Source: Auxenochlorella pyrenoidosa
Taxonomy: Eukaryota; Chlorophyta; Trebouxiophyceae; Chlorellales; Chlorellaceae
Assembly: GCA_001430745.1 (NCBI GenBank)
Contig: KQ481993.1
Coordinates: forward strand, 2,263,492 to 2,294,132
Length of the DNA stretch: 30,641 bases
Reading direction: 5' to 3'
Under the pieces are notes generated by a model. The model ran no database searches. It saw only the letters and a program-made list of their open reading frames with translations, and was not told the origin of the DNA. Within the stretch, counting starts at the first letter, position 1. Each line of letters starts with the position of its first letter. The translations under genes were made by a program, and so were the position numbers. Below, piece by piece: positions 9,951-26,871 of the stretch.

Positions 9951-12375
9951 AGCTGGCCCCCTGCAGCCCGCTGCCTGCTAACTGGCACGCACGCCGCAGT
10001 GGCGTGCAGCTTGTGGCTCTGCATAGGGCAGCTGGGCGCATGTGCACCCTGGCAAGCAAGCTGCTGGGCGCCACAGTTCAGCCCTTCTTGGCAAGCAACG
10101 CCACCAGGAGTCGCCGGCTGCAGCACTGCGCCCCGCCCGCAGCACTGCCTGCTTTGGCGTCTCTGGCAAGGGCAGACGGCGAGCCCTTGAGCCGCTGTGG
10201 CTGCACCATGCCTCGGCGACACACACGCTCCCCCACTAACACCCACCTGGCAACAGGACGGCATCAGAGCGGCAAACACGCTGCCTTGCTGCCATGGTTG
10301 CCTCCTACCCCTTGGTAGCATCGCATGCAAGTCAACTGCCCCTCCTCGCTCCACATTGGGGGCTGCATGTCAGCCGCTGCCAGCAGCGCGGGCCTCCTGC
10401 ACGGCAGCGCTGTCGAGTGCGGTCATCAGCTGCTGGCAGGGCACTGCGGCGCTCGCATGCCCAGGCGAGGTGCTGCAGGCAGCAGGCGTTTGCAGTGGTC
10501 TTTGAAATCCATATGCCAGTGGCTGTATACGGGCGGGGAGACGCACAAGAGACGGTCAACAAGCAGAGCACGGCGGGGCAGGGGTGGTGGGGCGGGAGCC
10601 AAAGGTCGGCCTGCTTGAAGGCGCTGGCAGCGCGGCGGCAACCGTGCGATCGTGCTATCAGCATTTGTAGGTATCATCAAGCACCGCTCAGGTCGTCCGC
10701 AAGCAGGCCCGGCCGAGCAGCTCGGCTCGGCTGGCAACTCCCGCCTTTGCAGCACCGTTGGCTGTTGGGAAGAAGGACCATGAGATCCGCAAATCGGGGC
10801 CGTCGCACGACTGTACACAGTCAATGCTATGCTGGCTCGCTGTCGCCTGCTGCCTGCTGCCGCCCACGTGCGACTGCCGCCCACAGCGATTAGCCCACTT
10901 GCCTTGCTTAGGTTGCGCTGCTTGTGTGTAAGCAGCGATCTGCACTGTCTTGATGTCAGCCTGAAAGTGATCGTTTCTTCTGCTGCCCTCATGCCACTGG
11001 ACCTCTACGTCTGTAGCACACGTGCCTGTCAGCCTTTCCACCATGCTGCCACCATGGTGCAATGTTGTGGCCGCCGCCCTGGTGCTGACTGCAGCGCCTG
11101 CTCCATTCGATACTCATTGCCACCAGGCGCATGTCCTGGCTGCACAGGCAGGACCCAAGCAATGGTAGCCACGCACATGTATCCGACAAGGGCCGCATGC
11201 ATGCACCGCATGCGACAGCGGGCCCTGCAGGGCAGTGCAGAATCAGCAGCATCAAGTTGAAGACAGAGCATGAAAGAGCCTGATTGCCAGACAAGTGCGC
11301 GCAGCAGGCTGCGCCCCCTTTTCCCCCAAATTGGTCCCATGAAACTCAGTGCCAGCCAGCAAGGTTAGGCAGCCGGGAGAGGGCGCCCTGCTCCACACAC
11401 GCTCACTCATTGCAGCCGCAGGTGCACAGTGGACCCCAGCTGAATGCCAGAGGCTGCGCACACTCCCCGCACCAACCGCGCCCCCTGCTACAGCAGATCG
11501 AGCAGCTCAAACCTGCCGCTGCCCCACTGCCGCCCTGGCAGGAGGCGTGGGGGGAGGTGCCTGGCGCCATGCTGGGCGCAACAGTGGCCCAGCGACCTAA
11601 CACCCTGCGGGAGGTGATGGCGCACACCTGCCGCTCATCACGGGCCTAATTCAATGCTGAGCTGGCAGCGGCTGCGGCGCCGAAGGGCAACGCTTTTGCA
11701 TCTGTGGCAGGCAGCAATTGTGGTGCAGTGGATAGCCAGGCTGCCAGTGTTTGAGCGCGGTGGCATGGCCCGGTTGATTGCAGCAGATGAATGTATGCAA
11801 TATGGAGCTGCCGTTCCTCCTCTGGAGCCGGAATTCGCAGGCTCTGAGGCTTGTGCTGAGCTGCCTGAGCAACGCCCTGGCTGCGGCATCCATTGTGGGG
11901 GAGCCCGCGTTGCCTTGTCGAGCTGGGCTCAATCGCGCTGCGCATAGGGCTTTGCATTTCTGGGTTACTGAACCATTTTCTGAGGGGCCGGCTGAGAGAT
12001 ACAAAGTTCAGGTACAGGGGCAACCCTCAGCGCCAGAGGCCACCCTGGCCCCACCGCCGCTGGCGGCCATGCATGGCGGCGGGGCAGCCAGCACCCGGCG
12101 CAGCCCCGGAAACCCCAGGTTTTCCGTGCACACAAACCCAGATCTACGGGTACCAAGAGCGACGGCGGCCTGAATGAGTGGTTGTGTCGCCACACAATCG
12201 CTTGTGTGCCTGCAGAGTGCGGGCAGTGTCTGCATGAGGCGCCGCGGTTCGGCACGAGGCATCGTCATTCCACCGTTTCTGCTGCTCTTGGCCCTTGCCA
12301 CATTCAGACTAGCCTCGCCGTGCAGTCCCGCCCGCCCGCAAGCCCTAACAGCCCCGCACAACAACCTCGGTCCCG

Positions 12376-14737
<2,362 letters not shown>

Positions 14738-15641
14738 AGACCAGGAGCCTGGAGTGCCCCGCACCCCACCGCATGAGTGATAGCCACCACGGCTGGCAGC
14801 TGGCGAGTGGCCAGGGAGCTGCCCTTCAAGGCTGGCAGCGCTTGCCCTGCTGCCGCGCCCTCCCAGCGCGCCGCCGGCTGAGCGGAGAATGAAACGAGCC
14901 AAACCAGAGAATCACGCACCATGCACAGCACTGCGACAGCCTCAGAATCGCATAGGCAGCAGCACCGCCGCGGGCCGCCTGCCCGGCCATTCCGGGGCCC
15001 GCGACTTGTAGCCTGCCACCCCTTTCTCCTTGCCTTGTATACTGACCGCCCTGCCCCATGACGTAGTTTTCCTGCCGTACGTTACCAATCCCACCTGCCC
15101 TTGCCTTGCCTTCAGCCCGCCCAGGCCCGCCCCCCCCCTGCCCTGCCACGCACGCTCGCCCTATGCCGCCGCGCACACCTGCGCTGAATCCTGCGGCCAA
15201 GAACCCTACCCGTGCCCACCCCCGCTGTGGCCCAGGCGCCCCCTGCACGCTGCGCTCCACATGCCCGACACTGAATCCACTTGGTCCCGATTCCCTGCTC
15301 CCGATTGCTTCTTGTCCCCATCCCTGACTCGCTTACACGGCGCTCACACCCGACCCTCAGCTGTTGCTGCGCCGTGGCCCTGCCCTGCCTCGACCTGCAG
15401 GGCCTGACCCAATCAAGAGCCCTCTGAGATTGTCCCCTGTAACATGAACATGCCCTTGGAAAGGACTTGGCGATGGAGCACCACCGCAGCAATGTGCCTC
15501 GTCAGCGTCATGGTGCCTTCAAACCCCGGATGGAGCGCACCCTTGCCTTTGCGATCAGAGTCTCGAGAAGAACTCCCTGCCTCGATGCATCCTCGGCGAA
15601 GCGCACAAAACTCCTTCGGCCACCAACAAACACCGCTCGGT
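14738..15641. other. Region between the two APS kinase genes
   Basis: No additional exon is supported. It should hold the 3' UTR of copy 1 and the promoter and 5' UTR of copy 2. A TGTAA candidate polyadenylation signal is at 15438-15442, about 700 bases after the copy 1 stop. In-frame ATGs for copy 2 also occur at 15444 and 15585. Confidence 0.6.
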
Positions 15642-18804
<3,163 letters not shown>

Positions 18805-19316
18805 AGACCGTCTGACCGCACCTTAGGGCATCAACACTGCAGCGTTCTCCCCTCTGCGGCAGGCTGCAAGGTCCGAGGCCAAGCTTGCATTGCTCCTGCT
18901 GTTGTTGAGCAGGAGCTCGTCAGCAGCTTGGCTGCTGGCAGGTCAGGCAGCCCGTGTGACAAGTGTGTACAAGCAATTTCTGCAGGCAGCACATTTGCTT
19001 GTTTTGCTGCTCGCCCTTCCTGGGGCCGTCTGTTCTATTCCTGTTTCAGTACCCCCCTTCTCCTCCATCATTGCGCATCTGCCTCTTCACCCCGCCGACT
19101 GCATCCGCCTTCCATGTGGTGACCCCTGATTTCTTCTTCCTCTGAGAGTAGCCAGCTGCAGCACCCTTTTTGTTTCAGTTGGATTGGCTGAGCCTTAGGC
19201 CCCGGGTGTTACAAGCTGCCATGCATCATAGCGTGCCTGGCAGAGGGCAGGAGAGGCAAAGAGCAAGCGGCGCGGCGCCCAGGCAGAGAGGCACGGCCCG
19301 TCACCGTTGCTCCTCA
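18805..19316. other. Convergent intergenic region
   Basis: Holds the 3' ends of APS kinase copy 2 (plus) and MRPS33 (minus). No gene seen. TGTAA on the minus strand at 19213-19209 lies 104 bases after the MRPS33 stop and is a good candidate polyadenylation signal. No TGTAA was found on the plus strand for the kinase. Confidence 0.6.
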
Positions 19317-20306
19317 TCACTTCTTCTTTCCCGCCCGCTTGCCCGCTCCCTTCTTGGGCGGCGCCTTGCCGCGGCGGCGCAGCCGGTCCAGCTTCAGCTT
19401 GGCACTGCGCGGCGGGTGGGAAGGGGGGGTGGCGTGCAGCGTACGCCATCTCCCTTGGCTGCAGGCGTCTGCACATTTCAGGCATTTCCAGCAGCACCTT
19501 GAGCACGCAGGCCTGCAGAAAAGGCTTTAGACCACTGCCCGGCAGCTAGCTCGAGTCGAACGCCCGCGGCGAGGGTCGCAGCGGGCGAGGCGCCCCGCCG
19601 CCCCGCCCCCGCCCTGCCAGCCGGCGCAGCCCCCCACTCACGCCTCGGCCTTCAGGTTCAGCATCAGCGGGTCGTGCTTGATGGGGTCTGGCGGGTACCA
19701 GGCCGCCAGCTTGGCGCCCAGCAGCGGCCGCCGCAGCACCTTGCGCCCCGACCGCAGCCCGTTGCCTGCGTGCAGGGAGGCAAGGAGGGGAGGTGTGCAC
19801 ATGCCGGCAAACGGGCGGGAGCCCGTGTGTGTCGCCCTGGTGCGCCTGCGCCTGCAGAGCATGGAGAGGGCCTGCAAGCGGCAGGCAGCAAGGAACCAGC
19901 AGGGCTGCAGCCGGAGCTGCTCGGGTGCTCGCAAGCTGCGGGAGCCGATGCCTGCCCTGCAATGCACTGCACCTGGCCCCAGAACCCTCCCACCTATGTG
20001 TGTGCCAAAGATCCGGGCACGGATCTGCTCCAAGCTCTCCTCCTCTGCTGCCGGTGCTGCAGGCGCCGCCTGCTGCTGAACGGCGGCACTGGCAGCAAAG
20101 CAGCGGCCACCGCCCAGCGCCGCTGCAGGGCCTGCCGCGCCGCTAGCGGGGCTCTGGGGTGCCCACACGCGGAAGTGGCGCAGAGAAGTTAGGGTTGGAG
20201 CGGCATGCGGCTGAGAAGCGGTGTGGAGGGCAGACACCGAACCCTCTGACAGCACCAGCCGCTGCAAGCTCTGCAGCACGCTGCCCAAGCTGCGCCGCAA
20301 TGCCAT
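19317..20306 (-). CDS. MRPS33: Mitochondrial small ribosomal subunit protein S33
   Basis: Three exons, 20306-19994, 19765-19642 and 19404-19317, join in phase to give 174 residues. Residues 1 to about 90 form a long extension starting MALRRSLGSVLQSLQRLVL, rich in Arg, Leu, Ser and Ala and fitting a mitochondrial presequence, though unusually long. The core matches the S33 family: IRARIFGTHIGNGLRSGRKV, then LRRPLLGAKLAAWYPPDPI, then the basic tail KLDRLRRRGKAPPKKGAGKR ending in KK before the stop. The protein is a component of the mitochondrial ribosomal small subunit. Plant homologues are shorter, the difference lying in the N-terminal extension. The gene is head-to-head with the Ycf66-like gene, with 355 bases between start codons. 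Confidence 0.9.
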
Positions 20307-20661
20307 CGCGGAGCGGAAGGGACTTCTGTCGCAGAAGCAGGGTGAGCAGACTGCCGACAGCGAGACAATGAGCCCCTGTGCTATTGGTGCATTCAGAGAT
20401 AAAGACAGCAGCGATCGGTCAGCAAGAGAGGGATGATGGCAGCTCCACAGCGCCGTGCTGTGAACGGGTTGGCCGCGCAGCAGGGGCTTTAGCTTGCTCT
20501 GCCTGGCACGCAGCACAGAAGTGCTCACGCTCTGTGTGTCCCAAGTCCAGTGCTGTCAGGAACGGTGGCAGCCAATGCGTGCGTTCACACCAACAGCGGT
20601 GCTGGGCGCCCCGTCGCGGGCCTTGGCGCCTCACAGAGCCTGCCTAACGCTCACGACAGCC
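20307..20661. promoter_or_regulatory. Shared divergent promoter region
   Basis: The 355 bases between the start codons of MRPS33 and the Ycf66-like gene must contain both promoters. No clear TATA box or other element was identified. An alternative in-frame ATG for Ycf66 is at 20575. Confidence 0.5.
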
Positions 20662-22715
20662 ATGCAGCGTGCTCCGGCGGACCCCAGTGCCCTGCGGCTG
20701 CGCGGCGCCGCCAACCCACTGGCGCCTGCGGCAGCGGCGCTGCGCCGGCCAGCTCCTCGCCGTGCGTGCCGGTCGGCTGGAGCCGCCAGCGTGCGTGCCA
20801 TGGTCAACGTGGACGTCAGTCCTTCGGTGGTGCTCGGAGTGGGCCTCATTGGCGCAGGCGTCTCGCTGTGGCAGATCCGCAGGTGCGGTGTGCTGAAGGC
20901 GGTGCCCGTTGCTGCAAATGTGTGTCAGCGCAGAGCTTTCGCGCGCTGCCCACAAGCTGCGGCGTTGCTTGTTGTCTGCACATGCCTGCGCACAGCTGGA
21001 GACGTATGCCAGGGGCGCACCCTCCACGCCAGCCCACCGGCGCTGTCTGGCACACTTGGCTTCGCTGTCTGTGCCCCCCGCATGCCCTCGCCAGCTCGTG
21101 CCAGCCCGCCGCCTGCCCGCGCACCCTCTGTGAAGCAACCCCAGCTGGGCAGGTTCCCGGGCGGTCCTGCGGCTCCCAAGCAGCGCCGCTCCTCGTACAC
21201 ACCCTCCCTGCTGCGCTCCCTGCTGCGCGCGCCGCCGCCCCGCAGGGTCAAGCCCTGGCTGAGCAAGGACTATGACGTGGTGGTGTCCTGCATCTCCCTG
21301 CTGGTGGGAGGCATCCTCATCTTCCAGGTGGGGCCGGCGAGCAGGCGGGCAGGCAGAATTATTCGGCTTTTGTTTTGGCGACGGTCGGCGCCACTTTGAT
21401 TTGGTTCGCCTCGGGTGGTGCGTCAGGGGCGTGTCCATGTGCGGGAGCTGCTGGCAGGCAGCGGCAGCTGCCACGGGGTGCGCTGCCGCACCGGCCGACT
21501 GCATGCACTCGTCACTGCCGCACCGGCCACAGGCTGGCGCCACTGCTTCAGCGTAGCCTGCGACGCCTCTGCAGCGCCGGCCTGCACGCCACATGTCTTC
21601 CTATGTGCTGGGCCGACTGTCCCACCCGGCTGACGCCCTGCTGCCTGCATGGCTGTGGCATGGGACCCGCCCCGCCCCGCCCAGCAAGCACCGCTGCCCA
21701 CCTCCCGCCCCTGCTGCTGCCGCCCGCAGGGCTGGCGCCTCGACCCGCTATTGCTCTTTGGCCAGCTGATGACCACGGGCGCGGCGGTGTCGTTTGCCGT
21801 CGAGGCGCTGCGCCTGCGCAGCGAGGTGTACGAGGGAGAGGTGGGTGGATATTTGTGTGTGTGTGTATGTGTGTGCGTATGTGTGTGTTGTGTGTGTGGG
21901 GGGTGGGGTGTTGGGTGGAGGGGGGACCTTTCGTTGGTGCCGCTGCCGCCGCCAGCGGATGCTGCCGCCGCCGCTGCCGCTCGCTTCGCCGCGCCTTCAG
22001 CGCACAGCTGTTTGTCTGCCGGCGCGCTGCGCCTGCCCCGCTGGAGCAGTCGCAGGAGCGCCGGTCATGGCAGCGTGGAGCGAGCGTCTCCCTGGCTGCC
22101 CCCCCTGGCCTGCAGGAGAAGGCGGCGCTGCAGGACGTGCTGCGGCGCAAGGGCGGCCCCGACGGCGGCTCGGCTGGCGGCTCCTTCCAGCTGCCTCCCC
22201 CTGAGGCGGCGCAGCAGCAGCAGCCCTGGATGGCCGGCGGCTTGGATGCGCAGCAGCAGGCGTGGGCGGAGCAGCAGGCGTGGGTGCCCACGGGCGCCAG
22301 CAGCGCACAACAGGCGCAGCAGGGCGGGGCATACGGTTACGCGCCCTACGACCCCCTGCAGCAGCAGCCAGGGTCGGCTTGGGGAGAAGCGCCGCAGCAG
22401 CAGTGGGACTACCAGAGCGGGGGCCCCATCCAGCCGGCAGAGTACGAGCCGTACAGCGACGCAGGGCCGGCTGGCACCAGCGACAGCGGCGCCGACTTCT
22501 TCGCCGTCGGCGCCAGCGGCACCGCCGGCACGGCACCGCCCACAGAGTTCACGTTCCCGGCGAGCTATGAGGACGGCGGGGCTGCGGCGCAGGACGGCGG
22601 CAGCGCCTGGGGCGGCGGCAGCGAGCAGCAGCAGCAGGGCCAGCAGCAGCGGGGGCAGGGCGGCGGCGCGCATCGGCGAGGCGGCAGCAACTTTGACGGC
22701 ATGGACGACTGGTGA
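20662..22715 (+). CDS. ycf66: Ycf66-family plastid membrane protein, nuclear-encoded
   Basis: Exons 20662-20882, 21246-21327, 21730-21840 and 22116-22715 give 337 residues. Residues 1-46 (MQRAPADPSALRLRG... with many Ala and Arg) look like a plastid transit peptide. The conserved part starts at MVNVDVSPSVVLGVGLIGAG and continues with KPWLSKDYDVVVSCISLLVG, GILIFQGWRLDPLLLFGQLM and AVEALRLRS, the Ycf66 signature with about three hydrophobic segments. Ycf66 is known from cyanobacteria and some plastid genomes; its function is not established. The last 200 residues are a Gln/Gly/Ala/Ser-rich, probably disordered tail ending NFDGMDDW, unlike the usual short tail. The start at 20662 has a G at -3; the upstream ATG at 20575 would add 29 residues. 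Confidence 0.85.
21853..21898. repeat. GT-rich microsatellite in Ycf66 intron
   Basis: Interrupted GT repeats begin about 12 bases after the donor at 21841, followed by a G-rich stretch to about 21930. Confidence 0.85.
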
Positions 22716-23527
22716 GCGTGGCGGCGGGCTGCCGCACAAAGCTGTGCAGCCGGCCTTGCTGTGGCCTTCCCCGCGCGCTGCGTGTTACCTGACCTCTCCT
22801 CCCTGCCTCCACCCAACCTTTGTTGTGCCGATTTGCCGTTGCCTGCTGCTCCGTTTGCCATGCGCCTCGGCCGCTGGGCCCCTGCCCGCTGTATCGCAGT
22901 TTTCTGGTGCCCTGTTCGGCCCTTGTACCTCATTCCCCTCACTTACTGCCTCCTTGCTCCCAATTTCGTTTGCCCATGCTCTACTCCAACCTTCTGATAC
23001 GCCCAGGATTCTAGCAAAAAGGGCCTGGATGTGGCGGCTGTTGACGGGTCCAGCCTCATTTGCCACGTTTCAAAGCTACACTGTTGACAGCCTGCAGGCT
23101 TGCCAGCATGCAGCGGCCGCTGGGGTGAACCCTGCAGCTGCGAAGCACCCTGGGAGCCGCTATCTGGCGCTGAAGGCACGCTACCATACCGCGACTCGCG
23201 CTGCAGTGGAAGGGAGTCCAGTTGTGCCTGTTTGACGAGCGTGCTATGGACCTGCTGAAAGCACGCCTGTGCAGCGTATGCACAACCCGCAGAAATGGTA
23301 TGCGAGTGCTCCACTGCTCCAGAGGGGGCGTGCTCAAGAGCAGGCATGATGAAGCCACGTCTGTTCAGCATTGCAGCCGGCCATCCCGGCCTTGCCCAGA
23401 TGCCAAATGGGCGAAGCCATTTCTTGCCTGTGATCCCTGAAGAGGCGTCTGTGCTTACAGCGGCAGCAGGAAATACGGTCAGGTGCAGAAGAGTTTCCGA
23501 GTGGCTGGCCGGCCCCGCCTGGCTCGT
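22716..23527. other. Convergent intergenic region
   Basis: Contains the 3' ends of the Ycf66-like gene (plus) and the MMS21-like gene (minus). The left half is T- and C-rich, as expected of an algal 3' UTR. TGTAA on the minus strand at 23459-23455 is 69 bases after the MMS21-like stop. No other gene was seen. Confidence 0.6.
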
Positions 23528-25828
23528 TCAAACATCCAGCACATCGGCGCCGCCACCAGCCGCTGCGCCGCGCGCTGCCGCATGCCGCTGCAGCCGCGCC
23601 TGCCGCCGCTTCTCGCAAATCACCTTTTCTGCGGGCACCAGCTCTGCCAGGGTAACCGCGTGGTTGCTGCCTGCAGCGGGAAGCAGTTAGGAAGCAGTAG
23701 GTTGCACAGGTGATGTCTGCAGATGCCGCCACGCAAGACCTAGTTGCACTGGTAGGGCGCGGACATCTTGCTTGAAGAGCCAGGATGGCGGGCTGCGCTG
23801 CCATGCCCTTGCGCCGCACGCGCCCGCACCAGCTGGCCGCAACAGCAACCGACTGCATGCAGTTCACACTGGGCGACGGCAGGAGGGGGCGCACCTGCCA
23901 CGATGATGTCGCGGCCGCCCTTGCTGGGATTCAGCGTTCTGAAGTAGCCCACAACAGCGGCCTTTTCGTACACCACCCTGCGGTGGCGGGTGTTCACAAG
24001 AACGCACACGGGAGCGTGGGTGACAGACGCGCCCAGGAGCGCACAGGGGAGCGCGGACCGGGTGCCGCCCAAGGCCATGACCGCAGCCTGCCCATCACCC
24101 AGGTGCGCTGCTCCGTGGCACGCAGCAGCGACAGAGTGGGTGCTGCGCGGGCTGCACGGCTGGAGCCCTGCCCCTGGGCAGCCCTGTGAGCCGATCGCTG
24201 TGAGGGTGCCTGGCAGTCTCCCCTTTCGAAGTGCCATGCAAGCAGAGAGCAGAGAAAAGAGAAGAGCAGAACAAGTGGCAGCATGCTGCACCCACGCTCG
24301 TGGCAGCCCCAGTGCCCGTGCCTCCCGTGCCCCGAACCCCCAACGGCCCGCCCACCCCGTGGCATCCTGCACCGGATCCTCAATGTCCAGGATCTGCAGG
24401 GGAGGCCAGGCGGAGGTTGGGAGCAAGTGACACGCCCGGGCACGTGCAGCGGGGAGGCGGGTGCGGGCAAGGCAGCCGCCCCAGCGGACAGCTTCGACAT
24501 GTGTGACTTGGCCTGTGCTGGAAGGCGCTTCGTGATGCCGCCGCGCTGTATGGCAAGGGACTCTTCCCATGCACTGAACGCACTAGCCACCGCCGCGCCC
24601 TCACGCCCAAACCGGCCGGTCGATGCGGGACCGCGTGGAGAGCACGCTGGCATGCCTTCCAAAGCAGCAGAAAGGTGGTGCAGCAGGTGCCCTCCCATGG
24701 GGCACGCGCACCTGCTTGCTGGAGATGGGGCAACGCAGGTTGGGCGCCAGCTGCGCGGCGCCGCCCTCAATCGCGATGTCGTCGTCGATCTGCTCGTCCG
24801 CGGCTGCACAGGCAGCAGAGGATTCCAACGTGAGGTGCCGGGACTTGCTTGAAAAGTGTGTGGGGGGGTGCGGTCTGCACCACCGACCGGTCTGGCTGGC
24901 TGCTAGCTGTTGTGATGGCACAGGCGCAGCGGCAGCGGCAACAGCAGTCGCCCACCCCTTCCCACCTTCTTCCGCCTCGCCGCGTGCCATCAGGTCAAAA
25001 TCGCGGTACAGCGGGTCGGCCTTGGGGTCGTACCTGTGGCCAACACAGGGCGGGGGCATCAGTGCAGGTGGGGTGCAGAAAGGTAGGCCGTGCTCTTAGC
25101 TGCAGCACGCGGCCCCTGGTGCCTGTGCGGGCGCGCGCCCAACTGCAGACCAAGCCCTTGGGGCACACGCAGCCGCGCGCATCTCATCAGCCAGCCCAGC
25201 TTTGCGGCCCCCCGCGCCCTGGCCACACTCACGGCCGCTCCGCCGCCAGCGCCGCCGCCCTGCCGGACACCGCCGCGTCGAAGTCTGTGACGCCTTGCCC
25301 CGCCTGGTAGCTGCCCTTCAGCTCCTCCAGCGCCGCATTCTGCAGCTGCCCCTGTCGCCGTGCCTCCAGCAGCTGAACCACCGCTTCGCGAAGCTGCTCC
25401 ATCTGCAGGGGCGGAGGCAAGTGCCTGGAGGGTGGGCCAGCAGCGGGTGGCGCTCACCAAGTTGTACAAAGCCACACGTGGGTGCTGCATGTGGCGATAT
25501 GCCCTGATGCTGTAGTGCTATGCACATCTTGTGCGTCTGTACCACGGCTCCCCAACCAGGCGGGTCAAGAAAATCGCAACGCCCACACCTGCTGAGGGTC
25601 GGCGGCGCCGCCGCGGCCAAGGTCCACCGCCGCGTCCGCCAGCGACTCTATCACGCTCTCGCAGTTCTGCAAGGGGCATCGGGCAGCCTTTGAGCACGGG
25701 CAGGATGCCAGAAAGGACAAAGCGGCAGCCAGGAGAAGAGGGCGCACCTGCGCATAGGCGGCGTGCCGTTGCAGCGAGACATCAATGCCTGACACCACGG
25801 GAGCGCGGCTCCAGGCGATCGCATCCAT
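23528..25828 (-). CDS. MMS21: E3 SUMO-protein ligase MMS21/NSE2-like, SMC5/6 subunit
   Basis: Eight exons: 25828-25748, 25666-25589, 25402-25233, 25033-24966, 24803-24712, 24393-24356, 23977-23895 and 23670-23528, totalling 753 bases and 250 residues. MMS21/NSE2 is the SUMO ligase subunit of the SMC5/6 DNA repair complex in the nucleus. Residues 1-120 are mostly helical (MEQLREAVVQLLEARRQ), as in the SMC5-binding region. The stretch YDPKADPLYRDFDLM and DEQIDDDIAIEGG precede RCPISSKQILDIEDPVQ, then VYEKAAVVGYF, NHAVTLAELVPAEKV and a basic tail. This order fits the NSE2 SP-RING. However, as spliced the domain reads DATGVVYEK and IIVAGSNH where family members have C-x-H and C-P-x-x-G-C, so all four zinc ligands appear absent. 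Either the domain is degenerate or an exon is misplaced: exon 6 is only 38 bases. Family assignment is good; catalytic ability is uncertain. Confidence 0.75.
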
Positions 25829-26871
25829 TCTCGAAAGCACACTGTCGCGGCGATTTGACAAAGCGGCAGTGAGGTAGCGGGCAGCTGCGGCGCAGAAACA
25901 GTGATCGGAAGCTATCAGAAGATCGAACAAACAGGCGAAGCTGCCTGCAGAGGTGCTGGCAGGGAGTGGCGGCTGCGTGCCCGCTGTATGGCATGCCACC
26001 CGCTGTGTGGCACGCTCGCGCGCTGTCCGCTGGCATGGTCGCTCACTCTGCGGCATGGTTGCCCCACATCAAGGTGCAAGGGTCGACTGAGGGCTGCAGT
26101 GTAGTGCTGGCATGCAGGTGGGCCAGCTTGCCAGGGTGTGTTGGTCCGCGTCTGGTCTGGGTGTCGAAAAGCAAACCGTGTCGCCGTGCACAGAACGGTG
26201 CAAGCACCGAGAGCATCTGTCTCTGGCATCCTATAGGATGGGCTTTTGGGTGCTGGGCTTTTACACTGCTGCTCGAAATACCCAGCTGGGGAGCCACAAG
26301 TGCCCGTTCCGGCCCACGCTGCGGCGCGCCCGCCTGCCCGTCCGCCAACCTGTCGCCTGCGACTTCGCCGTCTCCTGGAGCTTCCAACTTGTTCGTGTCC
26401 TCTGGAAAGTCGTCCTCGACGTAGTGAGGCCCCTAAGGCGCCCTTGCCCAACCTCGCGCAGCCTCGTTCGGTGATCGCGCTGCTGCCGGCGGCTGCAAAA
26501 GGTGGAGGAAAACGATGCCTGCTTCCGAGCACCCCCGCCCGAGTCGCCGCCTGTTTGCAGTGCCCGCCGCCAGCGCCGCCGCCTGGCCGCCGCACCAACA
26601 ACACCGCACGTGCCTCGCTCCTCCCTGCAGCGCTCTTGCCTGGATAGGCACCCAGATTGCCAAGCCGCCCAGCCGAGCGCAGTGCCGAGTGAAGCAGTTG
26701 ACCAGGAGCTCGGCTGCCAGAGGCCGCAGCGAGCATCAAGCGCTGTCTTGGTGGCACCGCTGCTCGGCGGCTAGCTGCCTGCAGTGCTCGCCTGGAGCGG
26801 GAGCGTCAGCGGCGCCTGTGGTGTGGCGTGTCGCCTGAGGGCCTTGCGGCAGGCAGCGCGGCAGGCGGCGC
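25829..26871. promoter_or_regulatory. Divergent upstream region, about 1.0 kb
   Basis: Lies between the start codons of the MMS21-like gene (minus) and the 98-residue gene (plus). No coding exon could be supported, though a 5' non-coding exon for either gene is possible. The plus-strand frame of the 98-residue gene has a TGA at 26836, so its start is not simply extendable upstream without splicing. Confidence 0.5.

Larger units (their letters stand above)
8563..12375. other. 3.8-kb region without a supported gene
   Basis: Between the divergent starts of the repeat-protein gene and the first APS kinase. Many open frames exist on both strands, but none shows a recognisable domain, a targeting signal feeding a plausible splice chain, or continuity with neighbours. 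I saw no tRNA, rRNA or transposase. It holds the short inverted motifs and direct repeats listed separately. An unconserved or non-coding gene cannot be excluded. Confidence 0.6.

Noticed and set aside
19540..19575. Possible tRNA T-loop (GTTCGACTC on minus strand)
   Set aside because: The flanking bases do not form a 5-bp T stem and no cloverleaf follows; it lies in an MRPS33 intron.
21649..23235. 528-residue plus-strand frame over Ycf66
   Set aside because: Wrong frame of the Ycf66 tail and its introns, giving Ser/Arg/Ala low-complexity sequence.
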